Shown: positions 8,652 through 17,268 of the stretch, piece after piece | How positions within the stretch are numbered: position 1 is the first letter of the stretch | Layout: each line of letters starts with the position of its first letter | Assembly (NCBI GenBank): GCA_040755155.1 | Contig: JBFMBP010000153.1 | Location: forward strand, 1 to 64,000 | Direction of reading: 5' to 3' | DNA length: 64,000 bases | DNA from: Candidatus Omnitrophota bacterium | GTDB taxonomy: Bacteria; Hinthialibacterota; Hinthialibacteria; Hinthialibacterales; Hinthialibacteraceae | The notes under the pieces: model-generated | The model's database searches: none | Told to the model about the DNA's origin: nothing | The model's input: only the letters and a program-made list of their open reading frames with translations | Translations under genes and position numbers: made by a program

Positions 8652-10636
8652 ATTTCACCCCCTTCAAGTTTTTCGTTCTGAGTTTTGGCGTACTCCTGAG
8701 AATACGTCCGGCTGTCCCAGGCAGCGCCCATATCAGTCCATTCGACAAACAATCTGCGTTCGAGCTCCTCAAGCGGTTTCTCCGTCGGCATCAGTTTGGG
8801 AAGAGGGGAATATTTTATCGCTTCGGACGAATTCGTTTCCATGCGTTTACCGAAAAGATGCCAAATTAAGGGACTTTCGCGGGCAGAACCCGGTTTCACG
8901 TAATATTCATCCTTACGATCATCGATAGCGGAAAGAAGAGCAATATAAGCTTGGCTGTACGAATCGCCGCCGCGTTCGACAAGTTGACGAACATCGAGAT
9001 TCGGCGGCGCTCCGCCGGACGAGTGACATGACGCCGTGGAGCATTTAGCTTCTACGATTGGAGCGATGTCATGTTTAAAATCCACCGTCCGCCGCCGCGC
9101 AGGAGGAAGAAGCAACTCCACTGCTGGCTTAATTACAGCATCCGCTAAGCGATTGGGTGGGGAAAGTTCGAGATCCTCGTGACAGCCCGTGCACCCCCGC
9201 GATTCTCGCGGCATTACCCACGTCCAGGAGCGCTGAGAGATGAACGCCATGCCGTTCTCATCCAACGCCTGGAAAGCGATAGGCGTCCGGGCGGGAACTT
9301 GAATATGAAACGAACCGTCCGCTTCAATAGGAATATCCCCTAAAATTCTTTGCAGACTTAAACTAGGAATGGAAAAATCATCAGCGTCTTTCTCCGAAAA
9401 ATCGCAAAGGGGATATCCCGGCAGTCCCTCAACAAACGGCAATCCTTCAATCACCCGCAAACGCTTGATTGCGCCTGGCTTGATATCCCGCAATTCGGGC
9501 CGGTCGCTGGCGTAGGCGTTCAAACAATAAAAAACGCCCACGGTTCGCTTCTCGTCGACGACGGTAGCGCGCCCTTTTACCCGCGCATGAGGCGCGAGGA
9601 ATTGCGCATCGATGCAATGCCAACCCGGCTCGGATGCTATGGGTTGGAGCAGATCGCCAAAGCGATAGATAGCGTAACTGGAATCCAGCGAATTGGCTCG
9701 GTGCGATACATACAATAATTGTTCGCCATGATCGCCAGATAGAGGGCAAGGGGAATGATAGAATCCATCACCCGCTGCGGCGAGAACTTCATGAGTATGC
9801 AAAGGACGGCGCAGGGAGACGCAAGCCAAATCGCCCCCGCCCAGCCAGGAGTTGCGGTTCGATTCGATGAAATAGACGCGCCCGCTGGGGGAAAAGCGCG
9901 CCATTTCTTTGAATAAAGGCGGTTCGCCGCCGCCATAAAACAAAAGTTGATCCGTCCCGTCGTTGCTGATTTCCAATAAGGACAAACGTCCCAACGGCGT
10001 ATTGGGCGATCCGTCATTTTTCCAGCTGGTATACGCCACCCGGCCATTGGGCAGCACTTCGGGGTCGAAATCGGAATTTAAATTGAAAGTAATGCGCTGA
10101 GCGTTTCCGCCGTCCATATCGCAAACATAAAGCGAATAGGCGGAACCCAAACCGTTTTCATTGCGCCAGCCGTGATCGGCGCTGACGAATACGATGCGGT
10201 CGGCGGGCGCCGGATCGTTCAGGTGGAAGAGAGCGCCTACATAAAGGGGAGAGACGCAATCGCGCAGTCCTGTGGGCAATAGGCGTTTATTGGAGCCGTC
10301 GCGATCCATGCGCCATAGGCTCCAAGAATCATCCTTACTCTTTTTCCCGGCGAATAGAATCGTCTCGCCGTCGAAGGAAACGGCAGGGTCTTTGGCGGAA
10401 ACAAATTCCGGCGTTAGAATCGCGAGATCGGATCGATCGGGAAGCAGCGCGGCGATGCGGCATCCATCGACATACCGGTCGGAAGGAACGAAATAAGGAC
10501 GCCCCGCCGGTTCGGCGGAAGCGGGGATTTGAACGAAAACGATTCCCGGCGCTGCTAACGCGCCTTCAGTACATTCCCCAATGATTAAGAAAACCATCCA
10601 CCCCAACAAATAACCAACCATTCTACAAACGCCCAT
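8645..10636 (-). CDS. HzsA-like exported protein: Tol/WD-like propeller with C-terminal haem-c sites
   Basis: The product is 663 residues with an N-terminal hydrophobic segment (residues 7-20). Residues about 30-340 contain propeller blades with D-x-D-G-S/G-N motifs (MDRDGSNKRLL, CDMDGGNAQRIT, ISNDGTDQLLF). A conserved middle region leads to RESRGCTGCHED, a CxxCH haem site at Cys482/Cys485/His486. A second region, FKHDIAPIVEAKCSTASCH, holds a CX4CH site (Cys532, Cys537, His538) in a setting like the planctomycete-type cytochrome domain. Layout and the RGC-x-GCHE motif resemble the alpha subunit of hydrazine synthase and its many relatives outside anammox bacteria. No HzsB or HzsC gene is nearby, so hydrazine synthesis is not implied. 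The start follows AGGGA closely. It lies 8 nt from the upstream gene and overlaps the next by 7 nt. Confidence 0.7.
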   Translation of the reverse strand: MGVCRMVGYLLGWMVFLIIGECTEGALAAPGIVFVQIPASAEPAGRPYFVPSDRYVDGCRIAALLPDRSDLAILTPEFVSAKDPAVSFDGETILFAGKKSKDDSWSLWRMDRDGSNKRLLPTGLRDCVSPLYVGALFHLNDPAPADRIVFVSADHGWRNENGLGSAYSLYVCDMDGGNAQRITFNLNSDFDPEVLPNGRVAYTSWKNDGSPNTPLGRLSLLEISNDGTDQLLFYGGGEPPLFKEMARFSPSGRVYFIESNRNSWLGGGDLACVSLRRPLHTHEVLAAAGDGFYHSPCPLSGDHGEQLLYVSHRANSLDSSYAIYRFGDLLQPIASEPGWHCIDAQFLAPHARVKGRATVVDEKRTVGVFYCLNAYASDRPELRDIKPGAIKRLRVIEGLPFVEGLPGYPLCDFSEKDADDFSIPSLSLQRILGDIPIEADGSFHIQVPARTPIAFQALDENGMAFISQRSWTWVMPRESRGCTGCHEDLELSPPNRLADAVIKPAVELLLPPARRRTVDFKHDIAPIVEAKCSTASCHSSGGAPPNLDVRQLVERGGDSYSQAYIALLSAIDDRKDEYYVKPGSARESPLIWHLFGKRMETNSSEAIKYSPLPKLMPTEKPLEELERRLFVEWTDMGAAWDSRTYSQEYAKTQNEKLEGGEMW

Positions 10637-10644
10637 AAATGTCC

Positions 10645-11775
10645 CTAGCGCGCCGGGAGTACGGCGCTGGCATCGATTTCAAACAACAATTCCTCGCGGC
10701 AAACGTCAGCCGCCATGCAGACGGCTTGTTCCACCTTATAGCCCATACGTTCGGCTACGCGGTAAAACGCATCGATATCTTCCGTCCGCTTCACGAAAAC
10801 GGTTGCTTGGCAAATATCGCCGAGACCCGCCCCGGCGGAAGCGAGCAACGCTTCCACATTCTCCATTGTGCGAACGACCTGGCGCTCGGCGTCTCCGGCG
10901 TAAAGGCTTACCCCTCTTTCATCGATAGAAGCGGTGCCGGATACAAAGAGGCATTTCGATTCCGCTAAGGAAACCGACAATCCCCGCGAGAAAGCCGATC
11001 CATAATCAGGCGCTTCGTTTTGCTTGGGATTAATCATCCGTTTTACTTGGAATGGACGTCTTTCCAACGGCTTCATCGCCAATAAATCGAGCGTACAGCG
11101 CGCGCCGCGCGGATTTTTGCCTTCGATGCCGGTGCTGGCGGGAATGATGCCGGTAACTTGGCCGTTGAACAATCCAATATTGTGATAAATCGTATTGCGG
11201 GCTTTATTGAAATCGTTATACCATCCCAAGATGTCGTCCAAATAAAACCAAGTGCGCTTCACATCGGTAAACGACCAATTCGACTCCCTAAGAATTTCAT
11301 TGGTCAGACGGATGGTTTCGCAAGTTTCTACCGAACGGTCGGCGGGAAGCGCATCGATCAAACGTCCTACATCGGAAAGAAAAATATGCTGCGCTTCGCT
11401 TCCTTGATAATAACGTCCGCAGATTTTATCGCCGCGCCGCAATAAGCGCGTTGAATTGCCATCCGCTGGGGAAACGGCGATGGCGTGCAGCCCCGCCCAG
11501 AACATCGGCGGAATGGGCTTCCCTTCCACAAAGGTTGCAGGGGACAAAACGGATTCGCCGAGTGGCTCCATGACGGAAGCGCGAAGTGAACGGATGCGTT
11601 CGGCGTCAGCTAGGGAAGCATATACGCGTTCCTGCAAAAGAACGGATCGATGGCTTTGAAGATAATCGGCCAATTCGCCGTAAGCCTGTTCGACGGAGCG
11701 GTCAAACGCCTCGCCAGGTTTGGGCGTAATCGTCAGAAATTGCAAGTCCCCAATTTTGTCGGATACATAAAACAT
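10645..11775 (-). CDS. RidA/YjgF-family protein, chorismatase (FkbO/Hyg5)-like two-domain form
   Basis: The product is 376 residues with no signal peptide, so it is cytoplasmic, unlike the rest of the operon. The C-terminal half is a clear RidA-type domain (SKCLFVSGTASIDERG, then QVVRTMENVEALLASAGAG and ICQATVFVK). The N-terminal half is the variant seen in chorismatase-like proteins such as FkbO/Hyg5, which hydrolyse chorismate to pyruvate and a cyclohexadiene or benzoate acid. RidA proper deaminates reactive enamines or imines. The chorismatase-specific residues cannot be confirmed by eye, so the substrate is open. It is the first gene of the operon and starts at an ATG seven bases after GAGG. 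Confidence 0.65.
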   Translation of the reverse strand: MFYVSDKIGDLQFLTITPKPGEAFDRSVEQAYGELADYLQSHRSVLLQERVYASLADAERIRSLRASVMEPLGESVLSPATFVEGKPIPPMFWAGLHAIAVSPADGNSTRLLRRGDKICGRYYQGSEAQHIFLSDVGRLIDALPADRSVETCETIRLTNEILRESNWSFTDVKRTWFYLDDILGWYNDFNKARNTIYHNIGLFNGQVTGIIPASTGIEGKNPRGARCTLDLLAMKPLERRPFQVKRMINPKQNEAPDYGSAFSRGLSVSLAESKCLFVSGTASIDERGVSLYAGDAERQVVRTMENVEALLASAGAGLGDICQATVFVKRTEDIDAFYRVAERMGYKVEQAVCMAADVCREELLFEIDASAVLPAR

Positions 11776-11798
11776 AAGATGCCTCGCCGCAAAAATCG

Positions 11799-11827
11799 AT
11801 TATATCCCCATTCCCAATTCATTCCAT
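11799..11827 (-). promoter_or_regulatory. Possible promoter of the seven-gene redox operon
   Basis: On the minus strand a consensus TATAAT lies at 11804-11799, about 24 bases upstream of the RidA-like start codon. No good -35 hexamer is seen at the usual distance (ATGGAA at 11827-11822 is poor), so it may need an activator or be a chance match. Confidence 0.35.
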
Positions 11828-12091
11828 AGTTCGATTCAATCGAATCGTCATTCTGGCTCACCCGGTTTCGTTGCATCCCCCAAATCCAACTTCCTAGAAA
11901 AAGAAAAAGTCCCCTTTCCCTTATGCTGGACGTTTCGCAACTTTCTCGAACGCCATACTACCAAGTTCCAAGCAAATCCTCAAGACCTTCTTAGTTCAAT
12001 CCGTAAATCTGTTATCCGTACTTTTTTTTCTTTATTGAATCAATTAAATGACTGTATTTTTATCATTTTTACTTTAATTAGATTTAATTTA

Positions 12092-12120
12092 TTGACGAAA
12101 ATCTGAATTTAAGATTTACT
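12092..12120 (+). promoter_or_regulatory. Candidate sigma-70-type promoter for the secreted repeat protein
   Basis: TTGACG at 12092-12097 is separated by 17 bases from TTTACT at 12115-12120, about 40 bases upstream of the start at 12163. The -10 matches the consensus at four of six positions. The surrounding 11776-12162 is an AT-rich divergent intergenic region in which I see no small gene. Confidence 0.35.
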
Positions 12121-12162
12121 ATGTATTAATTACAATCATCGATTCGGAAAGGCTGCAATGAT

Positions 12163-14238
12163 ATGAGCATATTACGCTTCAATAGATTTTTGGGTAGAGT
12201 CCTATCCTTCGCTTTATGGGCAACGATTTTCGGCGCAACCGTTCAAGATATCTATTCCCAAACAAATTCAACGCTTTTGCGTCCTATGTCGGAAACGCCT
12301 ACATCAACGCCAATGCCGAAAGAAACGCCAACGGAGACGCCGACGCCATTCTCTACGCCCATTTCAGTACCCGCGTCCTCATTCCTCGTCCCCAATATCC
12401 AAGGAAAATTCATTACGTTTTGCAATAATGAATCTAGCCTGAGGATGGCCATCGATCCTTGTACGGGAGAATTGTTTATTCACGAAGAAGTTAGCACTAT
12501 TAAACATCTTATCTATGGACCCATCGATCCTAGTCATCCGCCTATCGATACGCAAAGCGCTCCAATCTACGCCGAATTGCCACGGGTATCTCCATCCAAC
12601 TCCTATAGCGTTCGCGGCATGATCATGATGCCAACGGGAGATCTTTTTCTATATACCAATCGTTTAGAGGCGAATTTCCTAATTTCTAAAAATAATTCCA
12701 TTACGAGTCTATCTATTTCTCCTCAGTTGCCGGATGGGCGGGAATTCTTCGTGTTTCAGGATCTTTATATTGTGAAAGAAGGCGACGTTATCCCCGGAAC
12801 CCGACCAGGAAGATTGATCGGTTTAGTTTTTTTTCGAGAAACGAATGAATCCGACGTAACAAAAAATCTTTACACGTTCTACATTATCGATCTTGAAATC
12901 GCAGGAGAAGAAATGCGCGCAAATGTTCTTGCTTCTTATGAGATATACGACGGGTATCCAGAATCCTTTTGTATCGGCTCGGATCGGCGGCTTTATATTA
13001 TCATAAGGGGGAATGCGGATAGCTCGTTGTTTTTTGAAGGAGTTGAAAGATATCCTATTATCTTTCGTTTAGAAGCGGACGCTTCGTTTACGCAAGTGTA
13101 TGAAGAGCCGCCTCAATTCGGGTCTCCTGCCTGCTTGACATTCTGGCCGAAGGACGGCGCTTTTTATTTCTTCTTGGCTAATCATCCATACGTTAGATTG
13201 CGTTTGCGCAGGGTGCATCCATTGGAAGGCATCCCCATTACAATCTTTGAGTCGGAATGGTATAACGAACCATCGTGGCATTACAACACTTCCCTATCTT
13301 CTATAGACGGCGAATATCTTTACATCTTCGATAAAGATCAGAAGGGCGGGAATAAAAAATTTATCAAAGAACTCTCGTTAACATCCCCTTTCCCCGCATT
13401 GACGATCGATCCCGACGCGATGCAGGCGCATCCTTTCCCCACGGCATTGCCCCAAGGCCCCACACTTACGCCTACCTTCACTCGCACCCCTACCGCGACG
13501 CCTACTTTTACGTCTACGCCTTCTATGACGCCGACTCCAACACTTTACATACCAACTCCCACGCCGACTCCGATTCGCGCTTGGTTCGTTCTGGACGGAT
13601 ACGGCGGCATCCACTCGACGAATCCCAACGTGAAGCCTCCTCTCCTGCCTTATTTCGCCCCTTTTAACATTGTCCGAGATATTGAACCGGATCCGCTGGG
13701 CCGGGGCTGGTATATGCTGGATGGTTTCGGAGGCATTCATACATCTTCTCCCGATCTACCCAAACCGGCGGAATTGCCCTATTTCGGTTTCGACATCGCC
13801 CGCAACCTGGAAATTGCGCTTATGGAGGAGGGATTGCAATTCTACTTGCTGGACGGCTACGGCGTCGTCCATACCACGGACAAGCATTTCGATTACGGTG
13901 GATTGCCTTGGCTGAGCATCGATAGTGCTCGCGACCTGGAACCGGACCCGAACGGAAACGGATGGCTGATGTTGGATAGTTTTGGATATATTTATTCAAG
14001 CCAAAGAGGAGGATACGATCTGCCGTTGTTAATCCCTTGGTTCTGGGACCCTAAAATCCGGGCTTTCGTCCGTTTTCCCGATGAAACGACGGTTGTCACC
14101 GATGGCTATGGGGGACGATACACGAATCCTTATCACCCCGCTATGGATTTACTCAACGGCTTGCCGCCGAATTTCTATTTCTCCGGCTTCGACATCATCT
14201 GGGACATCGAGGTTGTTCCCTATCAAGAACCGCAATGA
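12163..14238 (+). CDS. Large secreted protein with Pro/Thr linkers and five DGYGG-type repeats
   Basis: The product is 691 residues with a signal peptide (residues about 1-33, ending near YSQ). A first low-complexity linker of TP/TPT units covers about residues 40-66. A globular region of unknown family, probably a beta-propeller, extends to about 425. A second Pro/Thr linker follows (about 430-475). The C-terminal 215 residues contain five repeats: WFVLDGYGGIHSTNP, WYMLDGFGGIHTSSP, FYLLDGYGVVHTTD, WLMLDSFGYIYSS and VVTDGYGGRYTNP, each about 40-50 residues and often followed by an R-D-(I/L)-E-P-D strand. Such repeats probably make a small propeller on the cell surface. The linkers are likely extended and perhaps glycosylated. 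Function is unknown. It converges with the pilin gene, leaving only 7 bp. Confidence 0.75.
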   Translation: MSILRFNRFLGRVLSFALWATIFGATVQDIYSQTNSTLLRPMSETPTSTPMPKETPTETPTPFSTPISVPASSFLVPNIQGKFITFCNNESSLRMAIDPCTGELFIHEEVSTIKHLIYGPIDPSHPPIDTQSAPIYAELPRVSPSNSYSVRGMIMMPTGDLFLYTNRLEANFLISKNNSITSLSISPQLPDGREFFVFQDLYIVKEGDVIPGTRPGRLIGLVFFRETNESDVTKNLYTFYIIDLEIAGEEMRANVLASYEIYDGYPESFCIGSDRRLYIIIRGNADSSLFFEGVERYPIIFRLEADASFTQVYEEPPQFGSPACLTFWPKDGAFYFFLANHPYVRLRLRRVHPLEGIPITIFESEWYNEPSWHYNTSLSSIDGEYLYIFDKDQKGGNKKFIKELSLTSPFPALTIDPDAMQAHPFPTALPQGPTLTPTFTRTPTATPTFTSTPSMTPTPTLYIPTPTPTPIRAWFVLDGYGGIHSTNPNVKPPLLPYFAPFNIVRDIEPDPLGRGWYMLDGFGGIHTSSPDLPKPAELPYFGFDIARNLEIALMEEGLQFYLLDGYGVVHTTDKHFDYGGLPWLSIDSARDLEPDPNGNGWLMLDSFGYIYSSQRGGYDLPLLIPWFWDPKIRAFVRFPDETTVVTDGYGGRYTNPYHPAMDLLNGLPPNFYFSGFDIIWDIEVVPYQEPQ

Positions 14239-14245
14239 GCAAAGA

Positions 14246-14905
14246 TCACTCAATCCCGCCGCCGGAGCGGACGACGAGTTCGCCATTCGAGGTTAGGCCG
14301 TTGCTGGCGTTGTAGGGAACGCCCCAGGTAGTGTTAGGCATGTCGCCATCCGGGCCGAAACCCAGCAACACCCACTCGAAGGGGCGCAATGGCCGGACGC
14401 CGAACATATTCGTCGTGTTCTGTTTGGGATTGTAGACGGGAATATAGAAGCCGCCGATATCGGCGTCGAGCACTTCGAGATCGCCGTAGATGTAGGCCTT
14501 GAAATTGACGTTATTGCCGCCATGCACATTGACGCCGTACTTTTCGATAAAGGGATCGTTGGGAACGGACGACATATAGGAAATGGGCGTCGTCAACGGA
14601 GCGAGCACATCGGAGCTGGTTCGTTGCAATTGGTTGGATACGAAGCCCACGCCATTGAAGACCTCCTTAATCCGCTTCGTCGCCCATTCGTAGTCGTCGT
14701 CCCACAAATCGACGAGCATGACGCTCTTGTCCATGCGCAGCATTTCGATGGCCGTGCCGATGTTCTTCATATCGGCGTAGCTGCGCGCCACTTTCGCCCG
14801 CACTTGGGCGTTGAGAAAATTGGGCACGGCGATGGCGGCGAGGATTCCTATGATGGCGACGACGATCAGCAGCTCGATCAACGTGAAGGCGGAATTCCGT
14901 TTCAT
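14246..14905 (-). CDS. Type IV pilin/type II secretion pseudopilin-like protein
   Basis: The product is 219 residues from the ATG at 14905, chosen because AGAAGG lies nine bases upstream. The ATG six codons earlier contains that ribosome site. The N-terminus MKRNSAFTLIELLIVVAI is a class III prepilin signal. Glu+5 is present and the residue before the cleavage site is Ala instead of the usual Gly. A single hydrophobic helix of about 22 residues follows, then VPNFLNAQVRAKVARSYADM, a form abundant in Planctomycetes-like bacteria and often duplicated many times per genome. The C-terminal half is a variable globular domain. No secretin, ATPase or prepilin peptidase gene is nearby, so it is an orphan whose assembly system must be elsewhere. 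Confidence 0.85.
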   Translation of the reverse strand: MKRNSAFTLIELLIVVAIIGILAAIAVPNFLNAQVRAKVARSYADMKNIGTAIEMLRMDKSVMLVDLWDDDYEWATKRIKEVFNGVGFVSNQLQRTSSDVLAPLTTPISYMSSVPNDPFIEKYGVNVHGGNNVNFKAYIYGDLEVLDADIGGFYIPVYNPKQNTTNMFGVRPLRPFEWVLLGFGPDGDMPNTTWGVPYNASNGLTSNGELVVRSGGGIE

Positions 14906-15136
14906 GTGAACAAACCTTCTCATTCAAGAGTTGGAAAACCAGATTTCGATTTCCCTTGTCCCAAAAAATGGGCGAAGATAATTAATCCATATCATATTCG
15001 AAATTATAATGTGAAGCATAGAGCGTAAAAAAAATACTACCCTACGCATTAATTCTTTGCCTGACGATTCGTTTCTCTTCCCAGTTTGGTGGATTGCAAT
15101 AAACTGAATTTTTCTTGTTATCGAAGAGGAAAAGCC

Positions 15137-15358
15137 ATGCCATCCGTCTCTCAAAGAAAGAAAAATCCGGTTATCGTCTTCCTTTTAGAAATCGCCTTTG
15201 GTCTCTGGGTTTTCATAATCCTATCTGCGCCATGGATCGTAATTCCCAACCGCGTAGGCGACGTTTTAGTAAAAAAATACGCTATTTGTTCTTCCATTAA
15301 AGATTTTTTCTCGATCGGGAATCGATACGTAAAACCGAAAGAAGCCAACGATAAATGA
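15137..15358 (+). CDS. Small single-pass membrane protein
   Basis: The product is 73 residues, starting MPSVSQRKKNP at an ATG preceded by AGAGGA. A longer version beginning at 15086 lacks a ribosome site. One hydrophobic segment (VIVFLLEIAFGLWVFIILSA) follows a basic N-terminus, so the C-terminus is probably periplasmic. Its stop TGA overlaps the ATG of the next gene (ATGA), so the two are translationally coupled and the small protein is probably a partner of the membrane glycosyltransferase. No family is recognised. Confidence 0.6.
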   Translation: MPSVSQRKKNPVIVFLLEIAFGLWVFIILSAPWIVIPNRVGDVLVKKYAICSSIKDFFSIGNRYVKPKEANDK

Positions 15359-17268
15359 TCGAGGCATCCATTCGCGTCCTATTCGCCGCATTCCTCGTCG
15401 TATTCTATTCGGCGGCGGCGTTTTCTTTAGGTTCGACAGCGTTGCGGCGGCTGGGTTTTAGCGATCAGGACCAGCAAGAGCTGTCTTGGGCGGGGAGAAT
15501 AGGAACGGCGTTTATCCTCGGAGAAGGTCTCTTAGCCTCCGTATGGCTGATTTTATCGATGCTTTACGGCTTCACGCCTTTCTTTATTTACACCCTTCTT
15601 GTTCTCTGTTGCATTCTCGGATATCGAGAAGCGTTCTATTTTCTCGCGAAAGGGGCGCAACGCCTTCGAACTGTTTTTTTCGATTTTCAACAGGAAAAAA
15701 GAACCTGGAAAATCGTTATTCTGCTCGCCGCCGCATGCGTATTGATTTTTCTGCCCAAGACGCTTGATCCACCTTCCCATGACGCGATGAGTTTATATAT
15801 GGCTGTACCGAAACTTATCGCCTCAACGCATCGCCTTTGTTCGTGGGATGGCCCTATATACGAATTGCTTGGCTATCAAGGAGAAATGCACTACGCAGCT
15901 CTATTGTCCATTGGAGGGGAATACGCCGCAAAGATGTTGACCTGGCCCACCGCGTTAGCGGCGGCGGCGCTCTTGTGGGCGATGGCTTCTCGCGCCGGTT
16001 TGAGACGCCGGGGGCAATGGATGGTCATGAGCATGCTTTTCTCGTCCAGCGGCTTTACGCTTTTTATAGGAGACGGGAAAGTGGATATGTTCACGGCGGC
16101 TTTGGGACTCGCCTCCCTCTATTGGGCTTTGGAAATCAGGGGATCTGGCTCGCGGCTGGCGATTCGAATTGTTGGCTTGGCTGGTGGATTCGCCTCCGTC
16201 GCGAAATTGTCCTATATCGCTACGCTCGGCCTGCCACTTTTTCTGATAGTTATATGGCGTTCGCTCTTCTGCGCCAATCCCACCAACGCTTCTCGGCTGC
16301 GCATGCTGACAGTAACGCTGTTTAGCGTTGCGCTTTGGGCTTCTCCGCCAGCGATTCTGCAAATGGCAAAAACCACCGTACTTTTCCAAGAACCTCTAGC
16401 TCCCTTCATCACTTTTGGGGATCATTCAAGTCAACAAGTTCTCTCCGTGGATATTTTTTCACCCTCCGAAAAATGGCGCACGGTTCTCTTCTATCCTTTT
16501 TTCTTGACCTTCGGACGTTGCGACACGCAATACGGCCACCTTTCGCCGCTGGCGTTGGCGTTTTTACCATTGGCTTTTCTATTGCCAAAGCCAAAAAAGT
16601 TAAGCCAATCCCTTCTTTTCATGCTTTCCTTGGCGTCATTGGCGGGAGTGGCGTTTTGGGCGGTATTTCATATATTTCCCGCTCCCCGTCACTTTCTCCC
16701 TCCATTGCTTACCTTGACGCTCCTGCCCGCCAAAGGCGCAGAAAAAGCGTCGCTCGCCTTGATTCCAAAACGATTCGTCAACATCGTTATTCTCATTGCC
16801 TTATTCGGCGTTTTATTGAAGACGCTGGGCATGGAAAGTTGGCATCTGAAATCGACAGTCCATTACGTCCTAGCCGGAAGCGAACATTATTCTCATCCCG
16901 CCTGGCAAGCCGCCAACGCCGTCAATCAAGCCGCCCAGCCCGGCGACCGCATTGCTCTTTCATTTTCATTTCCCTATTTATTCAATGGTTATCTGCTTAA
17001 AGATATCGTATCGGGCAATGAGTGGAACCGTATCGTTACCGAGTCGGACGATTCAAAGAAGTTATGGGATGAATTATATAAAACCGGGGCAAAATATTTT
17101 ATTATCGACAAATTATGGTCTCGGAACACATTTAAATTCAAAACCAGCGTCGATCCATCGCAAAAACCAGATTGGCTGCAAGTGGAAGAAATTTTTCGCG
17201 ATTCCGGCGGCCGTTATTGGGTATATCGCATAACCAAGTTGAATTCATCGTCAACGCCTTCACCATGA
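15355..17268 (+). CDS. Multi-pass membrane glycosyltransferase (GT39/ArnT-like, GT-C fold)
   Basis: The product is 637 residues with about 11-13 hydrophobic segments and a soluble C-terminal domain of about 120 residues. After the fourth segment, LDPPSHDAMSLYMAVPKLIA fits the acidic first periplasmic loop of GT-C enzymes, which use polyprenyl-phosphate sugars and transfer them to protein or lipid acceptors on the outer face of the inner membrane. The C-terminal part (residues about 530-637) contains PGDRIALSF and YWVYRI, as in relatives with a small alpha/beta lid. The gene follows the 73-residue membrane protein with a 4-nt overlap and converges with the flippase-like gene, overlapping it by 9 bp. 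The sugar is unknown. A PMT-type or YfhO-type assignment is possible. Confidence 0.65.
   Translation: MIEASIRVLFAAFLVVFYSAAAFSLGSTALRRLGFSDQDQQELSWAGRIGTAFILGEGLLASVWLILSMLYGFTPFFIYTLLVLCCILGYREAFYFLAKGAQRLRTVFFDFQQEKRTWKIVILLAAACVLIFLPKTLDPPSHDAMSLYMAVPKLIASTHRLCSWDGPIYELLGYQGEMHYAALLSIGGEYAAKMLTWPTALAAAALLWAMASRAGLRRRGQWMVMSMLFSSSGFTLFIGDGKVDMFTAALGLASLYWALEIRGSGSRLAIRIVGLAGGFASVAKLSYIATLGLPLFLIVIWRSLFCANPTNASRLRMLTVTLFSVALWASPPAILQMAKTTVLFQEPLAPFITFGDHSSQQVLSVDIFSPSEKWRTVLFYPFFLTFGRCDTQYGHLSPLALAFLPLAFLLPKPKKLSQSLLFMLSLASLAGVAFWAVFHIFPAPRHFLPPLLTLTLLPAKGAEKASLALIPKRFVNIVILIALFGVLLKTLGMESWHLKSTVHYVLAGSEHYSHPAWQAANAVNQAAQPGDRIALSFSFPYLFNGYLLKDIVSGNEWNRIVTESDDSKKLWDELYKTGAKYFIIDKLWSRNTFKFKTSVDPSQKPDWLQVEEIFRDSGGRYWVYRITKLNSSSTPSP

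Noticed and set aside
8645-10636. Calling this a genuine hydrazine synthase subunit (anammox)
   Set aside because: HzsB/HzsC are absent, and HzsA relatives occur widely outside anammox bacteria.
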